Source: an uncultured Pelagibacteraceae bacterium
Lineage (GTDB): Bacteria > Pseudomonadota > Alphaproteobacteria > Pelagibacterales > Pelagibacteraceae
Reading direction: 5' to 3'
DNA: 64,000 bases
Assembly: GCA_902585265.1 (NCBI GenBank)
Contig: CACICY010000003.1
Location: forward strand, 1-64,000
This document shows, in pieces, positions 1-9,478 of this stretch. Under the pieces are notes generated by a model. That model did not search any database. It saw only the letters and a list, made by a program, of their open reading frames with translations, and had not been told where the DNA came from. Made by a program: the position numbers and the translations under genes. How positions within the stretch are numbered: the stretch's first letter is position 1; every line of letters starts with the position of its first letter.

Positions 1-11
1 ATTTAAAAATT

Positions 12-932
12 ATGTTAGCTGCCCCAAGAGGTTTTTGTGCAGGGGTTGATAGAGCTATTGAGATTGTTAAAAAAAGTATAGAAAAATATGGTGCGCCAGT
101 TTATGTGCGCCATGAAATAGTCCATAATAAGCATGTAGTTGATAGTTTAAAAAAGATTGGAGCTGTCTTTGTTGAGGAAATTGAGGAGATTACTGACAAA
201 ACAAGACCAGTAATTTTTTCTGCTCATGGGGTCCCGAAATCAGTACCAGAAGAAGCAACAAATTTAAAAATGATTTTTGTAGATGCTACATGCCCTTTAG
301 TTTCTAAAGTTCACAGAGAGGCAGAAAATCTAGATAAGAAAAATATACATATTTTACTTATTGGTCATAAAAACCATCCTGAGGTTATAGGAACTATGGG
401 TCAACTTCCAAATGGAAAAATTGACTTAATCGAAACAATTGAAGATGCAAAAAAGTTTGAAAAAGGGCAAAGTGAAAAACTTGCTTATATAACCCAAACA
501 ACTCTATCTGTTGATGATACTAGAGATATTATAAATGTTTTAAAAGAAAGGTTTCCAAACATTCAAGAACCTAAGAAAGATGATATTTGTTATGCAACAA
601 CAAATAGACAAGCAGCTGTAAAAAAAATAGCAAAAGATTGTGATAATTTTTTTGTTATAGGTAGTAGAAATTCCTCAAATTCAGTAAGATTAGTTGAGGT
701 TGCTAAAAACAATGGTTGTAGTGACGCTGAATTAATTCATTCAGAAAGCATTTTTCCTATTGAGAAAATTTCTAAATGTAAAACTATAGGTATTTCATCG
801 GGAGCATCAGCTCCTGAAGTTTTAGTTAAAGAATTTATAGATAATATTAAAAAAGAATTTATTGTACAAATTGAAGAAGTGGAAATTGTAAAAGAAGACG
901 TAACATTTAAAATCCCAGGAAAATTGAATTAA
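12..932 (+). CDS. ispH: 4-hydroxy-3-methylbut-2-enyl diphosphate reductase
   Basis: ORF starts MLAAPRGFCAGVDRAIEIV; conserved Cys motifs (GFCAGV, DATCPLVSKVH) and SSGASAPE typical of IspH/LytB. Confidence 0.97.
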   Translation: MLAAPRGFCAGVDRAIEIVKKSIEKYGAPVYVRHEIVHNKHVVDSLKKIGAVFVEEIEEITDKTRPVIFSAHGVPKSVPEEATNLKMIFVDATCPLVSKVHREAENLDKKNIHILLIGHKNHPEVIGTMGQLPNGKIDLIETIEDAKKFEKGQSEKLAYITQTTLSVDDTRDIINVLKERFPNIQEPKKDDICYATTNRQAAVKKIAKDCDNFFVIGSRNSSNSVRLVEVAKNNGCSDAELIHSESIFPIEKISKCKTIGISSGASAPEVLVKEFIDNIKKEFIVQIEEVEIVKEDVTFKIPGKLN

Positions 933-1900
933 TGGCTGTATATACCAGAATTAATAAGAGTGATTTAAGCTTAATAGAGAAAAGCTTTAAAACAGGAAAA
1001 ATTCTATCATTTTCAGGGATAAAAAAAGGTATTGAGAACACTAATTACTTAATAAAAACAAAAAATAAAAAAATAATACTGACTATTTTTGAAAAAAGAG
1101 TTCAAAAAAAAGATTTACCTTTTTTTATGAACCTAATGTTTGGCTTATCTAGACAAAAAATTAAATGTCCAGAGCCTATTAAAAATGAAAAAGGTAAATA
1201 TTTATTTAAGATTAAAAACAAAACTGCATGTTTAGTAAGCTTTCTTGAAGGAAAGGATAAAATCAATTTAACAAATAAAGATTGCTACGCCGTCGGAAAA
1301 AATGCAGCTTTATTGCATATGGCTGCAAAGAAATTAAGTTTGTACAGAAAAAATTCTTTATCAGTTAATTCTTGGGGGCCGTTGCTTAAGAGAATAGATA
1401 AAAGAATTAATAAACTTTCAAGTAATTTAATAAATATTATGAAGAATGATTTATTTGATATTAAAAGAAAATGGCCAAAGAGTATGCCCAATGGAATAAT
1501 TCATAGTGACCTTTTTATAGATAATATTTTTTTCTATAAAAAGAAATATTATGGATTTATTGACTTTTATTTTTCAGCAAATGATTTCTTGGCATATGAA
1601 TTAGCAACATGTGTGAATGCTTTATGTTTTAAAAAAAAAAATAAAGTGTTTGTTTTAGACAAAAATAAATCTGCTCAATTATTAAGAGGCTATCAATCAA
1701 TTCGTAAATTGAATTCCAAAGAAAAGAGTAATTTTAATACTTTATGTAGAGGATCAGCTTTAAGATATCTTCTTACAAGATCATATGATTACCTAAATAC
1801 TCCAAAAAAAGCATTAATTAAAGTTAAAGATCCAAAAGAATATTTAGATAAATTAAATTATCATAGAAAATTAAATTCTTTTAAGGATTATGGCCAATGA
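932..1900 (+). CDS. thrB: homoserine kinase (APH-fold ThrB type)
   Basis: MAVYTRINKSDL start, HSDLFIDNIFF catalytic motif; overlaps ispH stop and precedes rnhA as in other alphaproteobacteria. Confidence 0.9.
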   Translation: MAVYTRINKSDLSLIEKSFKTGKILSFSGIKKGIENTNYLIKTKNKKIILTIFEKRVQKKDLPFFMNLMFGLSRQKIKCPEPIKNEKGKYLFKIKNKTACLVSFLEGKDKINLTNKDCYAVGKNAALLHMAAKKLSLYRKNSLSVNSWGPLLKRIDKRINKLSSNLINIMKNDLFDIKRKWPKSMPNGIIHSDLFIDNIFFYKKKYYGFIDFYFSANDFLAYELATCVNALCFKKKNKVFVLDKNKSAQLLRGYQSIRKLNSKEKSNFNTLCRGSALRYLLTRSYDYLNTPKKALIKVKDPKEYLDKLNYHRKLNSFKDYGQ

Positions 1901-2322
1901 TAAAAATCTATACTGATGGATCGTGCTTGGGTAATCCAGGAAATGGTGGATGGGCTGCAATTATTATAGATGATAAAGAGAAAACCCATATAAAGGGTAG
2001 CAAAAAAGATACCACAAATAATCAAATGGAATTACTTGCTCCAATAAAAGCTCTTAAAAAAATTCCTAAAGGTAGCAATGTTCAAATTTTTACAGACTCT
2101 AAATATGTAAAGTCTGGAATTACAGAGTGGATACATAATTGGAAGAAAAATGGTTGGAAAACTGCAAATAAACAACCTGTAAAAAATAAAGACCTCTGGA
2201 CTGAATTAGATCTTATGACTAGTGAATTTGAAATAAAATGGAGCTGGGTAAAAGGCCATTCTACAGACAAATTAAATAATGAAGTTGATTTAATTGCAAG
2301 AGAAGCTGCAAATTCTAAATAA
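1897..2322 (+). CDS. rnhA: ribonuclease HI
   Basis: IYTDGSCLGNPGNGGWAA and TDSKYVKSGI, WVKGHS motifs. Confidence 0.96.
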   Translation: MIKIYTDGSCLGNPGNGGWAAIIIDDKEKTHIKGSKKDTTNNQMELLAPIKALKKIPKGSNVQIFTDSKYVKSGITEWIHNWKKNGWKTANKQPVKNKDLWTELDLMTSEFEIKWSWVKGHSTDKLNNEVDLIAREAANSK

Positions 2323-2800
2323 TATCTAAAATTTCCTCTGCAGAGGATATTCCACAATTTTTAGTTTCTTCCTCTTCTTGAATATTTTGAACCTTTAAAT
2401 TTTCAATAACCATAGCATAACGACTTGATCTGATACCCATACCCTTTGAATTTCTATCAACTTCAGCACCTATTCGCTTTGTAAATGACAAATAAGGATC
2501 AGCTAACATAGTTATATTTTTTCCAATTTTGTAGGCTTCTCCCCAAGCATTCATTACATATGGATCATTTACTGCTAAGCAAAATATTTTATCAATACCT
2601 TTATCTAAGATTTGTTGAGCGTTTTTAACATAACCCGGCAAGTGAAATTTAGAGCATGTCGCTGTGAATGCACCAGGTAAACCAAATAATATTATTTTTT
2701 TTGATCCTAAAACCTCACATACATTTTGCTCCCTTGGTTCACCATCAACTAAGTGGAAGATTTTTGCATCTGGTATTTGTTCATTGACTTTTAGCTTCAT
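2315..2800 (-). CDS. peroxiredoxin (Prx5/AhpC-TSA family)
   Basis: GLPGAFTATCSKFHLPGYV peroxidatic Cys motif. Confidence 0.93.
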   Translation of the reverse strand: MKLKVNEQIPDAKIFHLVDGEPREQNVCEVLGSKKIILFGLPGAFTATCSKFHLPGYVKNAQQILDKGIDKIFCLAVNDPYVMNAWGEAYKIGKNITMLADPYLSFTKRIGAEVDRNSKGMGIRSSRYAMVIENLKVQNIQEEEETKNCGISSAEEILDII

Positions 2801-4167
2801 AATTTACTTTTAATGAAATTTTTTACTGCTTCTTTATCATTTTTTAATAGTTGAAAATTTTCCTCTTTACCATGAACATATCGGAGCTCACTTGGTAACT
2901 CTTCATGTTTATTTATCGCATTATCCGTTGCATCTGGAAATTTACAAGGATGTGCTGTAGATAAAACTACACAGTCATTAAATGATAGTTTATGTGCAGC
3001 CCCTACTCCAACTGCAGTATGTGGATCTAAAATGATATCATTTTTCACATAATTTTTCTTTATAATTTCTAAAGTTTCATTTTCATTACAACTTTCTGAA
3101 ATAAAATCTTTTTGAATAATGTCTAAGTTTGATTTTTCTATTTTATATTCATTATTCTTAACTTTCTTCATTATATCTAATGTAATGTCAGAATTAGAAT
3201 TATTCACATAATAAATTAATCTTTCAAAATTACTTGCTAATTGGATATCCATACTTGGAGAAAGTGTTTCTTTTACTTTTTTTGAAACATAATCACCTTT
3301 AGAAATTGCTCGATGTAAAATATCATTCTCATTTGTTGCAACAATAAGTTTATCTATCGGCAATCCCATTTCTTTTGCAAGATATCCTGCAAAAACATCT
3401 CCAAAATTTCCAGTTGGCACTGAAAAGGAAATTGGTTTATCACCACCAATTTTAAAATAAGTGTAAAAATAATAAACTGCTTGAGCAATTATTCTTGCCC
3501 AATTAATAGAATTAACCCCTGACATATTTATTGATTTAGAAAAATTTAAATCCGAAAACATTTGCTTAACAATATTTTGGCAATCATCAAAATTTCCGTC
3601 AATTGCAATATTGAAAACATTTTCATCCTCAACTGTTGTCATTAACTTTCTTTGTACTGGTGAAATTCTATTATTAGGATGTAAGACAAAAATATTTAAG
3701 TTTGATTTACCTTTAATTGCATCTATAGCAGCAGCTCCTGTATCACCAGATGTTGCCACAACAATATTAATTTTTTTATCATTTTTACTTAAATAATATT
3801 CATACAAGTTACCAATAAACTGCATTGCTACATCTTTAAAAGCTAATGTGGGACCATGAAATAACTCTAATAATTTGAGATCTCCAATGTTTGATATTTT
3901 AACAACTTCTTTTTCTCTAAAAGTTGAATAAGATTTCTTAATTAATGATGAAAGATCAACTTTTGAAATAAAGTCTGATGAAAATTGATTTATTATTTCA
4001 GTAGATAAATCATTATAATTAAGATTTTTAAGCTTTGACAATTCATCTGAGCTGAATTTTTTTAAAGATGTAGGCACATAAAGTCCTCCATCATCAGCTA
4101 AACCTTTGATGAAAACATCTTCAAAACTGTATTCTTTAGAATTATCTCTTGTACTTACGTATCTCAT
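2797..4167 (-). CDS. thrC: threonine synthase
   Basis: MRYVSTRDN start, FHGPTLAFKDVAMQ PLP-lysine motif, ATSGDTGAAA. Confidence 0.96.
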   Translation of the reverse strand: MRYVSTRDNSKEYSFEDVFIKGLADDGGLYVPTSLKKFSSDELSKLKNLNYNDLSTEIINQFSSDFISKVDLSSLIKKSYSTFREKEVVKISNIGDLKLLELFHGPTLAFKDVAMQFIGNLYEYYLSKNDKKINIVVATSGDTGAAAIDAIKGKSNLNIFVLHPNNRISPVQRKLMTTVEDENVFNIAIDGNFDDCQNIVKQMFSDLNFSKSINMSGVNSINWARIIAQAVYYFYTYFKIGGDKPISFSVPTGNFGDVFAGYLAKEMGLPIDKLIVATNENDILHRAISKGDYVSKKVKETLSPSMDIQLASNFERLIYYVNNSNSDITLDIMKKVKNNEYKIEKSNLDIIQKDFISESCNENETLEIIKKNYVKNDIILDPHTAVGVGAAHKLSFNDCVVLSTAHPCKFPDATDNAINKHEELPSELRYVHGKEENFQLLKNDKEAVKNFIKSKL

Positions 4168-4208
4168 GAATTTTTTTTACCATTTTCCTAAAAAATAAAT
4201 AGGATTAT

Positions 4209-5123
4209 TTATTTTATAATCTGGTCTACCAAAAATAAGACAAAAAGCAAAAATAAGTAAAAAATTGAGTAAGAAAATACCTTTTTAGCCTTCTTTATTT
4301 CAAATTTATTTTTTTTGAACTTAAGAAGATCATAACAAACATAGTTGTAATAAAAGGTAAGTAATAATGAAACTATTAAAAACGTTTCGCCTACAAAGCC
4401 AATATAATAAGGCAAAATAACTATTGGTAACATTATTAAAGAATAAACAAATATATTTTTCTTCGTTTCCTCAATACCATTAGTAATAGGTAACATAGGA
4501 ATTTTAGCTTTCTGATAATCGTCTGCTTTATAAAGACTAAGAGCCCAAAAATGAGATGGCGTCCAAAAGAATATGATTAAAAAAAATGTAATTGGTTCTA
4601 ATGTTAATGAGTTAGTTGCTATAGTCCATCCTATCACTGGAGGTAGTGCACCTGATGCGCCTCCTATAACAATATTTTGAGGAGTTTTTCTCTTTAACCA
4701 TATCGTGTAGACAAAAACGTAAAATGCGATTGTTATAGATAATAGTATCGCTGATGTTAGATTAGAAAAGTAATAAAGTCCAACTACAGATACTATCGAT
4801 AATACTGTTCCAAATAATAATGCGTGCTCCCTATTAACTTTTCCTGTAGGAATGGGTCTTAGACATGTTCTTGTCATTAATTTATCAAGATCAGCCTCAT
4901 ACCACATATTTAGTGCACCTGCAGCACCTGCTCCCATCGTCACAAAGAAAATTGCAACTATTGAATTAAGGAATGAAACTGAAACTGGAGCTGTTAATAA
5001 TCCAACAGCACAAGTAAAGATAACCAAAGACATAACTCTTGGCTTCATTAGTAATAATAAATATTTTGAATAGGAAAAAAAACTTACAGAAACTGATTTT
5101 TTTTTAATTGTATTTGCAGTCAC
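4209..5123 (-). CDS. ctaB: protoheme IX farnesyltransferase
   Basis: LLLMKPRVMSLVIFT, NMWYEADLDKLMTRT motif; within the cytochrome oxidase cluster. Confidence 0.95.
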   Translation of the reverse strand: MTANTIKKKSVSVSFFSYSKYLLLLMKPRVMSLVIFTCAVGLLTAPVSVSFLNSIVAIFFVTMGAGAAGALNMWYEADLDKLMTRTCLRPIPTGKVNREHALLFGTVLSIVSVVGLYYFSNLTSAILLSITIAFYVFVYTIWLKRKTPQNIVIGGASGALPPVIGWTIATNSLTLEPITFFLIIFFWTPSHFWALSLYKADDYQKAKIPMLPITNGIEETKKNIFVYSLIMLPIVILPYYIGFVGETFLIVSLLLTFYYNYVCYDLLKFKKNKFEIKKAKKVFSYSIFYLFLLFVLFLVDQIIK

Positions 5124-5125
5124 TA

Positions 5126-5389
5126 TTACTCAACATTTAGTGAAACAAATATTACAAGTAATATAACGCCTGCTATTAAAATATGATTTCCAAGATCGAA
5201 TATACCCACCTTGCTATTTTTTTTATCAATTAATCTTCTACTTAAAGGTATTTGATCATAAGGATTTATTGTGACTTTATCACCTTGTTCTTTCTGGTTT
5301 TCAACTTTTACCGAATAACCAAACCAAACTATATAAATGAAAAAAACAAATAAAATTAAGAAAAAAGCTAAGTATCCGTAGGCGTCCAT
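5126..5389 (-). CDS. small two-TM membrane protein in the cytochrome oxidase operon
   Basis: 87-aa ORF between ctaB and COX IV, tight spacing, hydrophobic segments at both ends. Confidence 0.7.
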   Translation of the reverse strand: MDAYGYLAFFLILFVFFIYIVWFGYSVKVENQKEQGDKVTINPYDQIPLSRRLIDKKNSKVGIFDLGNHILIAGVILLVIFVSLNVE

Positions 5390-5390
5390 A

Positions 5391-5750
5391 TTAAGCTCCC
5401 CCCACTACAAAATAGAAAAATCTTGAAAATAGCGTGTATTTAAATTCAGCAGTCATTAAAAATATAAAACAGGCAATTGCTGTCATTGGCCATAACAAAA
5501 CATTTACTAAAGCGTATCTTTCCCAAAACAAGTGCATGAAAAAAGCCATAATTAACCCTGCTTTTAGAAACATAAAGAATAATATTAGTGACCATCTCAA
5601 CATTCCTTGAAATTGATACCAGTCAACCATGTAAGAAAAGAAACTTAGAACAAATAACAACAACCAAATCCAAAGATAAATACCTATCTTTTGAGTGCTT
5701 GTTTGCTCCTCTTTTTTAGTTGTCTCGTTCATTTTGTTAGTCTCTTCCAT
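5391..5750 (-). CDS. cytochrome c oxidase subunit IV-like protein
   Basis: Three hydrophobic helices (FFSYMVDWYQFQG, MFLKAGLIMAFFMHL) typical of prokaryotic COX IV; operon position after subunit III. Confidence 0.8.
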   Translation of the reverse strand: MEETNKMNETTKKEEQTSTQKIGIYLWIWLLLFVLSFFSYMVDWYQFQGMLRWSLILFFMFLKAGLIMAFFMHLFWERYALVNVLLWPMTAIACFIFLMTAEFKYTLFSRFFYFVVGGA

Positions 5751-5758
5751 ATTTTATT

Positions 5759-6469
5759 TTACCACAAGTAGAAAAATGCAAAAATAAAAACCCAAACTAG
5801 ATCTACGAAGTGCCAATAAAGACCTAATATCTCAATTTCAACATAATCCCCTTTCATTTTAGTAAACCAGCCTCTTTTTTTACTCTCATAATGACCAGCA
5901 AAAACTTTATAAGTGTATATAAATAAGAAGATTACCCCAATTGAGACATGGAAACCATGGAAACCTGTTATCATAAAAAAGAAAGAACCAAACTGTGATG
6001 CACCAAAAGGATTTCCCCAAGGTCTAACACCTTCATGAATTAGTTTAGACCACTCAAACACTTGCATTCCCACAAAAGTAAGACCACCTACAGCAGTAGC
6101 TAGAATAAGCCAACCACACATTTTACGATTTTTTTCGTAACCGTATTTAACTGCTAAAGCCATTGTTCCACTACTTGTGATCAAGACAAAAGTCATTATC
6201 GCAATCAGTAGAAGTGGGACGGGTACACCTCCTACATATAAAGAAAAAACCTCACTCGTGTTAGGCCAATCAACAATGGTTGATCCTCTACCTTTCATAT
6301 AAGAAATTAAAAAACAGCTAAATACAAAAGTATCACTCAATAAAAAGATCCACATCATGGCTTTGCCCCAATGCACACCTTTAAACATCGTTTGGTCTGA
6401 ACCAGTGTCAGAAGCCATACCCTTAAACCCAGGTTTAAGTTCGAAGCCGTCTATTTTTTGTTCAGACAT
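5759..6469 (-). CDS. cytochrome c oxidase subunit III
   Basis: FFFMITGFHGFHVSIGVIFL and YWHFVDLVWVFIFAFFYLW motifs. Confidence 0.95.
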   Translation of the reverse strand: MSEQKIDGFELKPGFKGMASDTGSDQTMFKGVHWGKAMMWIFLLSDTFVFSCFLISYMKGRGSTIVDWPNTSEVFSLYVGGVPVPLLLIAIMTFVLITSSGTMALAVKYGYEKNRKMCGWLILATAVGGLTFVGMQVFEWSKLIHEGVRPWGNPFGASQFGSFFFMITGFHGFHVSIGVIFLFIYTYKVFAGHYESKKRGWFTKMKGDYVEIEILGLYWHFVDLVWVFIFAFFYLW

Positions 6470-6479
6470 TATTTTTCTC

Positions 6480-8318
6480 TTAAGTTTTCTCTACTTCTGT
6501 GTGTATTACTTCACTAGGCGCTGTTGTTTGCGGAATAAAGTCATCCTTTGCACCTGGAACACTAAAATCATACGGCCATCTGTGGACAACCGGAAGTCTT
6601 TCCCCAAAGTTACCATGCTCTGGTGGAACAGTAGATGTATACCATTCAAGTGAATTTGCTTTCCATGGGTTTTGCTCGGCTTTTTTACCTGTTTTTAATG
6701 TTTTAATGATATTGAAAACTAAAATAAACTGTGCTGCACCGACTATAAATGCTGCAATACTTATAAATTCGTTCATACCAACTGCAGACGTCATATACGG
6801 ACTATCATACATTTCAAAATATCTTCTTGGAACTCCAATAAAACCTAAGTAGTGCATCGGGAAGTATATTGAGTACGCTCCTAAGAAAGTAATCCAGAAG
6901 TGCCATTTCCCAAGACCTTCGTGCAACATTTTTCCAGCTACTAATGGGAACCAATGATAAACTGCTCCCATAATAACCATTAATGGTGCAATACCCATGA
7001 CCATGTGGAAGTGGGCTATTACAAAATATGTATCAGATAATGGAACATCAACAGAAACATTTCCTAAAAATATTCCAGTAATTCCACCATTTACAAATGT
7101 TACTATAAATCCTAGGCACCATAACATCACAGTATTAATTCTAATATTTCCTCTCCACAAAGTAAGTATCCAGTTATAAACTTTCATCGCTGTTGGAACA
7201 GCAATAATTAATGTTGTTGTTGCAAAGAAAAATCCAAACCAAGGATTCATTCCACTTACATACATATGGTGAGCCCATACGAAGAAACTTAAAGCTCCAA
7301 TACCAACAATTGCCCAAACCATCATTCTGTAACCAAATATGTTTTTTCTTGCATGAACTGATATCAAATCTGAAACTATTCCAAATGCAGGTAATGCAAC
7401 AATGTAAACTTCAGGGTGTCCAAAGAACCAAAATAAGTGTTGGAAAAGAATTGGACTTCCACCACCATATTCAAGAACCTCTCCTGCTTTTAATATTGTT
7501 GGCATAAAGAAACTCGTTTGTAATACTTTATCTAATGTCATCATTATTGCGCTAACTAGTAGTGCCGGGAATGCTAACATCGCAAGGACGGTAGCTGTAA
7601 AAATACCCCAAACAGTTAAAGGCATTCTCATTAAAGTCATTCCTCTAGTTCTAGCTTGAAGAATAGTAATCATATAATTTAGTCCACCCATTGTGAAACC
7701 AATTACGAATAAAGATAAAGATATAAGCATTAGAAGTATTCCCATGCCAGATCCTGGAGTTCCCTCCAAAATAGTTTGTGGAGGATACAAGGTCCATCCT
7801 GCTCCTGTTGGTCCACCTGGAACAAAGAAACTTGCCATTAAAACTGCAACTGCAACAAAGAACATCCAGAAGCTAAGCATATTGACATATGGGAAAACCA
7901 TATCTCTTGCTCCTACCATGAGTGGAATTAGATAATTTCCAAAGCCTCCGAGAAATAGTGCAGTTAAAAAATAAACTACCATGATCATTCCATGCATAGT
8001 TACAAATTGATAATAATGTTCTGCTGTCATGAAACCTGCTAATTCTGGAAAACCTAATTGAAGTCTCATTAACCAAGATAAAATTAAACCTACAATTCCT
8101 GTAAATACTGCTGTTAAGAAATATTGTACTCCGATAACTTTTGCGTCCTGGCAAAAAACCCATTTTTCGATAAAACTATGTCCATGATATAAATCTTGCT
8201 CACCAACTTCTGCTGGTCTTACATAATCTATATCTGGATTAACAGAACCAGTCGAACCATCCATTACTTCTGATGACTGGGCTTGATATGATTTGTTGTT
8301 ATCGTATTCGTCTGACAT
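6480..8318 (-). CDS. ctaD: cytochrome c oxidase subunit I
   Basis: FWFFGHPEVYIVALPAFG, WAHHMY, AHFHMVMG copper/heme ligands. Confidence 0.98.
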   Translation of the reverse strand: MSDEYDNNKSYQAQSSEVMDGSTGSVNPDIDYVRPAEVGEQDLYHGHSFIEKWVFCQDAKVIGVQYFLTAVFTGIVGLILSWLMRLQLGFPELAGFMTAEHYYQFVTMHGMIMVVYFLTALFLGGFGNYLIPLMVGARDMVFPYVNMLSFWMFFVAVAVLMASFFVPGGPTGAGWTLYPPQTILEGTPGSGMGILLMLISLSLFVIGFTMGGLNYMITILQARTRGMTLMRMPLTVWGIFTATVLAMLAFPALLVSAIMMTLDKVLQTSFFMPTILKAGEVLEYGGGSPILFQHLFWFFGHPEVYIVALPAFGIVSDLISVHARKNIFGYRMMVWAIVGIGALSFFVWAHHMYVSGMNPWFGFFFATTTLIIAVPTAMKVYNWILTLWRGNIRINTVMLWCLGFIVTFVNGGITGIFLGNVSVDVPLSDTYFVIAHFHMVMGIAPLMVIMGAVYHWFPLVAGKMLHEGLGKWHFWITFLGAYSIYFPMHYLGFIGVPRRYFEMYDSPYMTSAVGMNEFISIAAFIVGAAQFILVFNIIKTLKTGKKAEQNPWKANSLEWYTSTVPPEHGNFGERLPVVHRWPYDFSVPGAKDDFIPQTTAPSEVIHTEVEKT

Positions 8319-8361
8319 ATTTTTATCCTCTATATATATTTTTTTTTAAATTAATAAATTG

Positions 8362-9198
8362 TTATTTTTTGGCCAATTTGTTCCCATCTACGTTTAATTT
8401 TTCATATCTGGCAGATAATTGCTCAAAAGTTTCTTGCTCGCTTAGCCAAACTTCATAGTCAGCTTTATCTTGGACCTCAACACCACCTCTCATTGCGTAA
8501 TGTCCAACACCACAGTATTCGGCACACAACACTTCGTATTCACCTACTTTGTTAGGTTCAAACCAATAGAAAGTAACCGTTCCTGGAACTGCATCCATTT
8601 TTGCTCTAAATTGTGGAACATACCAATTATGAAGTACGTCTACTGATCTTAATAAAATTTTTACAGGTCTATTGTTTTCTAAATTTATTACATCACTCTC
8701 AACCATTATATCATCTCTTCCAAACGGATCATCTGGGTTGATACCAAATGGGTTATTGTCAGCAATGTTTCTTACTTGTGTAGTTCCTAATTTTCCATCT
8801 GCACCAGGTAGTCTATATTGCCATCCCCATTGCCATGCCATCACATCAACTTCAATTGCATTCTTCGGAACATTAACATATTGATTCCAAATAATAAGGC
8901 CAGGCGCTAGTAAAGCTGCAACTCCTAGAGTAGTTGCCCATGTTAAAATTTTTTCTAATTTTTTATCCTCAGGTTTATATTCTGCTCTTCTATCTTCTTT
9001 ATGTGAATATCTAAAAACACAGTAAATCATAAATAGACAAACAGCTACGAATACTCCTCCGCCTACCCAAAAAGTAAGAGTTATAGTATCGTCCATTCCA
9101 CCCCAATTTGATGCTATATCAGTCCAGTACCAAGGGGTAAAAATATGAAATAAGACAGATCCGATGATTACTAATAAAAAAATTATTCCTGCATGCAT
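8362..9198 (-). CDS. ctaC: cytochrome c oxidase subunit II
   Basis: AWQWGWQY and CuA motif CAEYCGVGHYAMRG. Confidence 0.97.
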   Translation of the reverse strand: MHAGIIFLLVIIGSVLFHIFTPWYWTDIASNWGGMDDTITLTFWVGGGVFVAVCLFMIYCVFRYSHKEDRRAEYKPEDKKLEKILTWATTLGVAALLAPGLIIWNQYVNVPKNAIEVDVMAWQWGWQYRLPGADGKLGTTQVRNIADNNPFGINPDDPFGRDDIMVESDVINLENNRPVKILLRSVDVLHNWYVPQFRAKMDAVPGTVTFYWFEPNKVGEYEVLCAEYCGVGHYAMRGGVEVQDKADYEVWLSEQETFEQLSARYEKLNVDGNKLAKK

Positions 9199-9233
9199 AA
9201 GGCTTATATAGAAGAATAATCCTATAAATACCT

Positions 9234-9248
9234 ATGACAAAATGTCAT
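9234..9248. repeat. perfect inverted repeat ATGACA-AAA-TGTCAT, possible operator
   Basis: Read directly in the divergent ctaC / small membrane protein intergenic region. Confidence 0.5.
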
Positions 9249-9285
9249 AAAACATATTAATTATACTAATATAATCAATATATTT

Positions 9286-9477
9286 ATGCTCGGTAAATTA
9301 GGTATTTTAATAACAATTCTTGCTTTGGTTTTAGCGTTCTATTTTGTAATTTCTTTAGGTGCAGGAAGATTTTCTAAAGGAGAGACAAAACCTGAAACTA
9401 AAAAATATCTTAGATCAGTAAATATACTTTTAATTATAATTGCAGTGTTTGGATCAGTGTTAGTTTTATTTATATAA
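9286..9477 (+). CDS. small two-TM membrane protein next to the cytochrome oxidase genes (possibly HIG1-like)
   Basis: 63-aa ORF MLGKLGILITILALVLAFYFVISLGAGRFSKGETKPETKKYLRSVNILLIIIAVFGSVLVLFI. Confidence 0.65.
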   Translation: MLGKLGILITILALVLAFYFVISLGAGRFSKGETKPETKKYLRSVNILLIIIAVFGSVLVLFI

Positions 9478-9478
9478 A

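Noticed and set aside
2082-2357. 91-aa ORF antisense to rnhA
   Set aside because: Contained within rnhA and the prx end; no motif
7211-7507. 98-aa plus-strand ORF antisense to ctaD
   Set aside because: Antisense of a highly conserved gene; composition matches shadow translation
7873-8163. 96-aa minus-strand ORF inside ctaD in another frame
   Set aside because: Fully contained in a confident COX I gene; chance ORF
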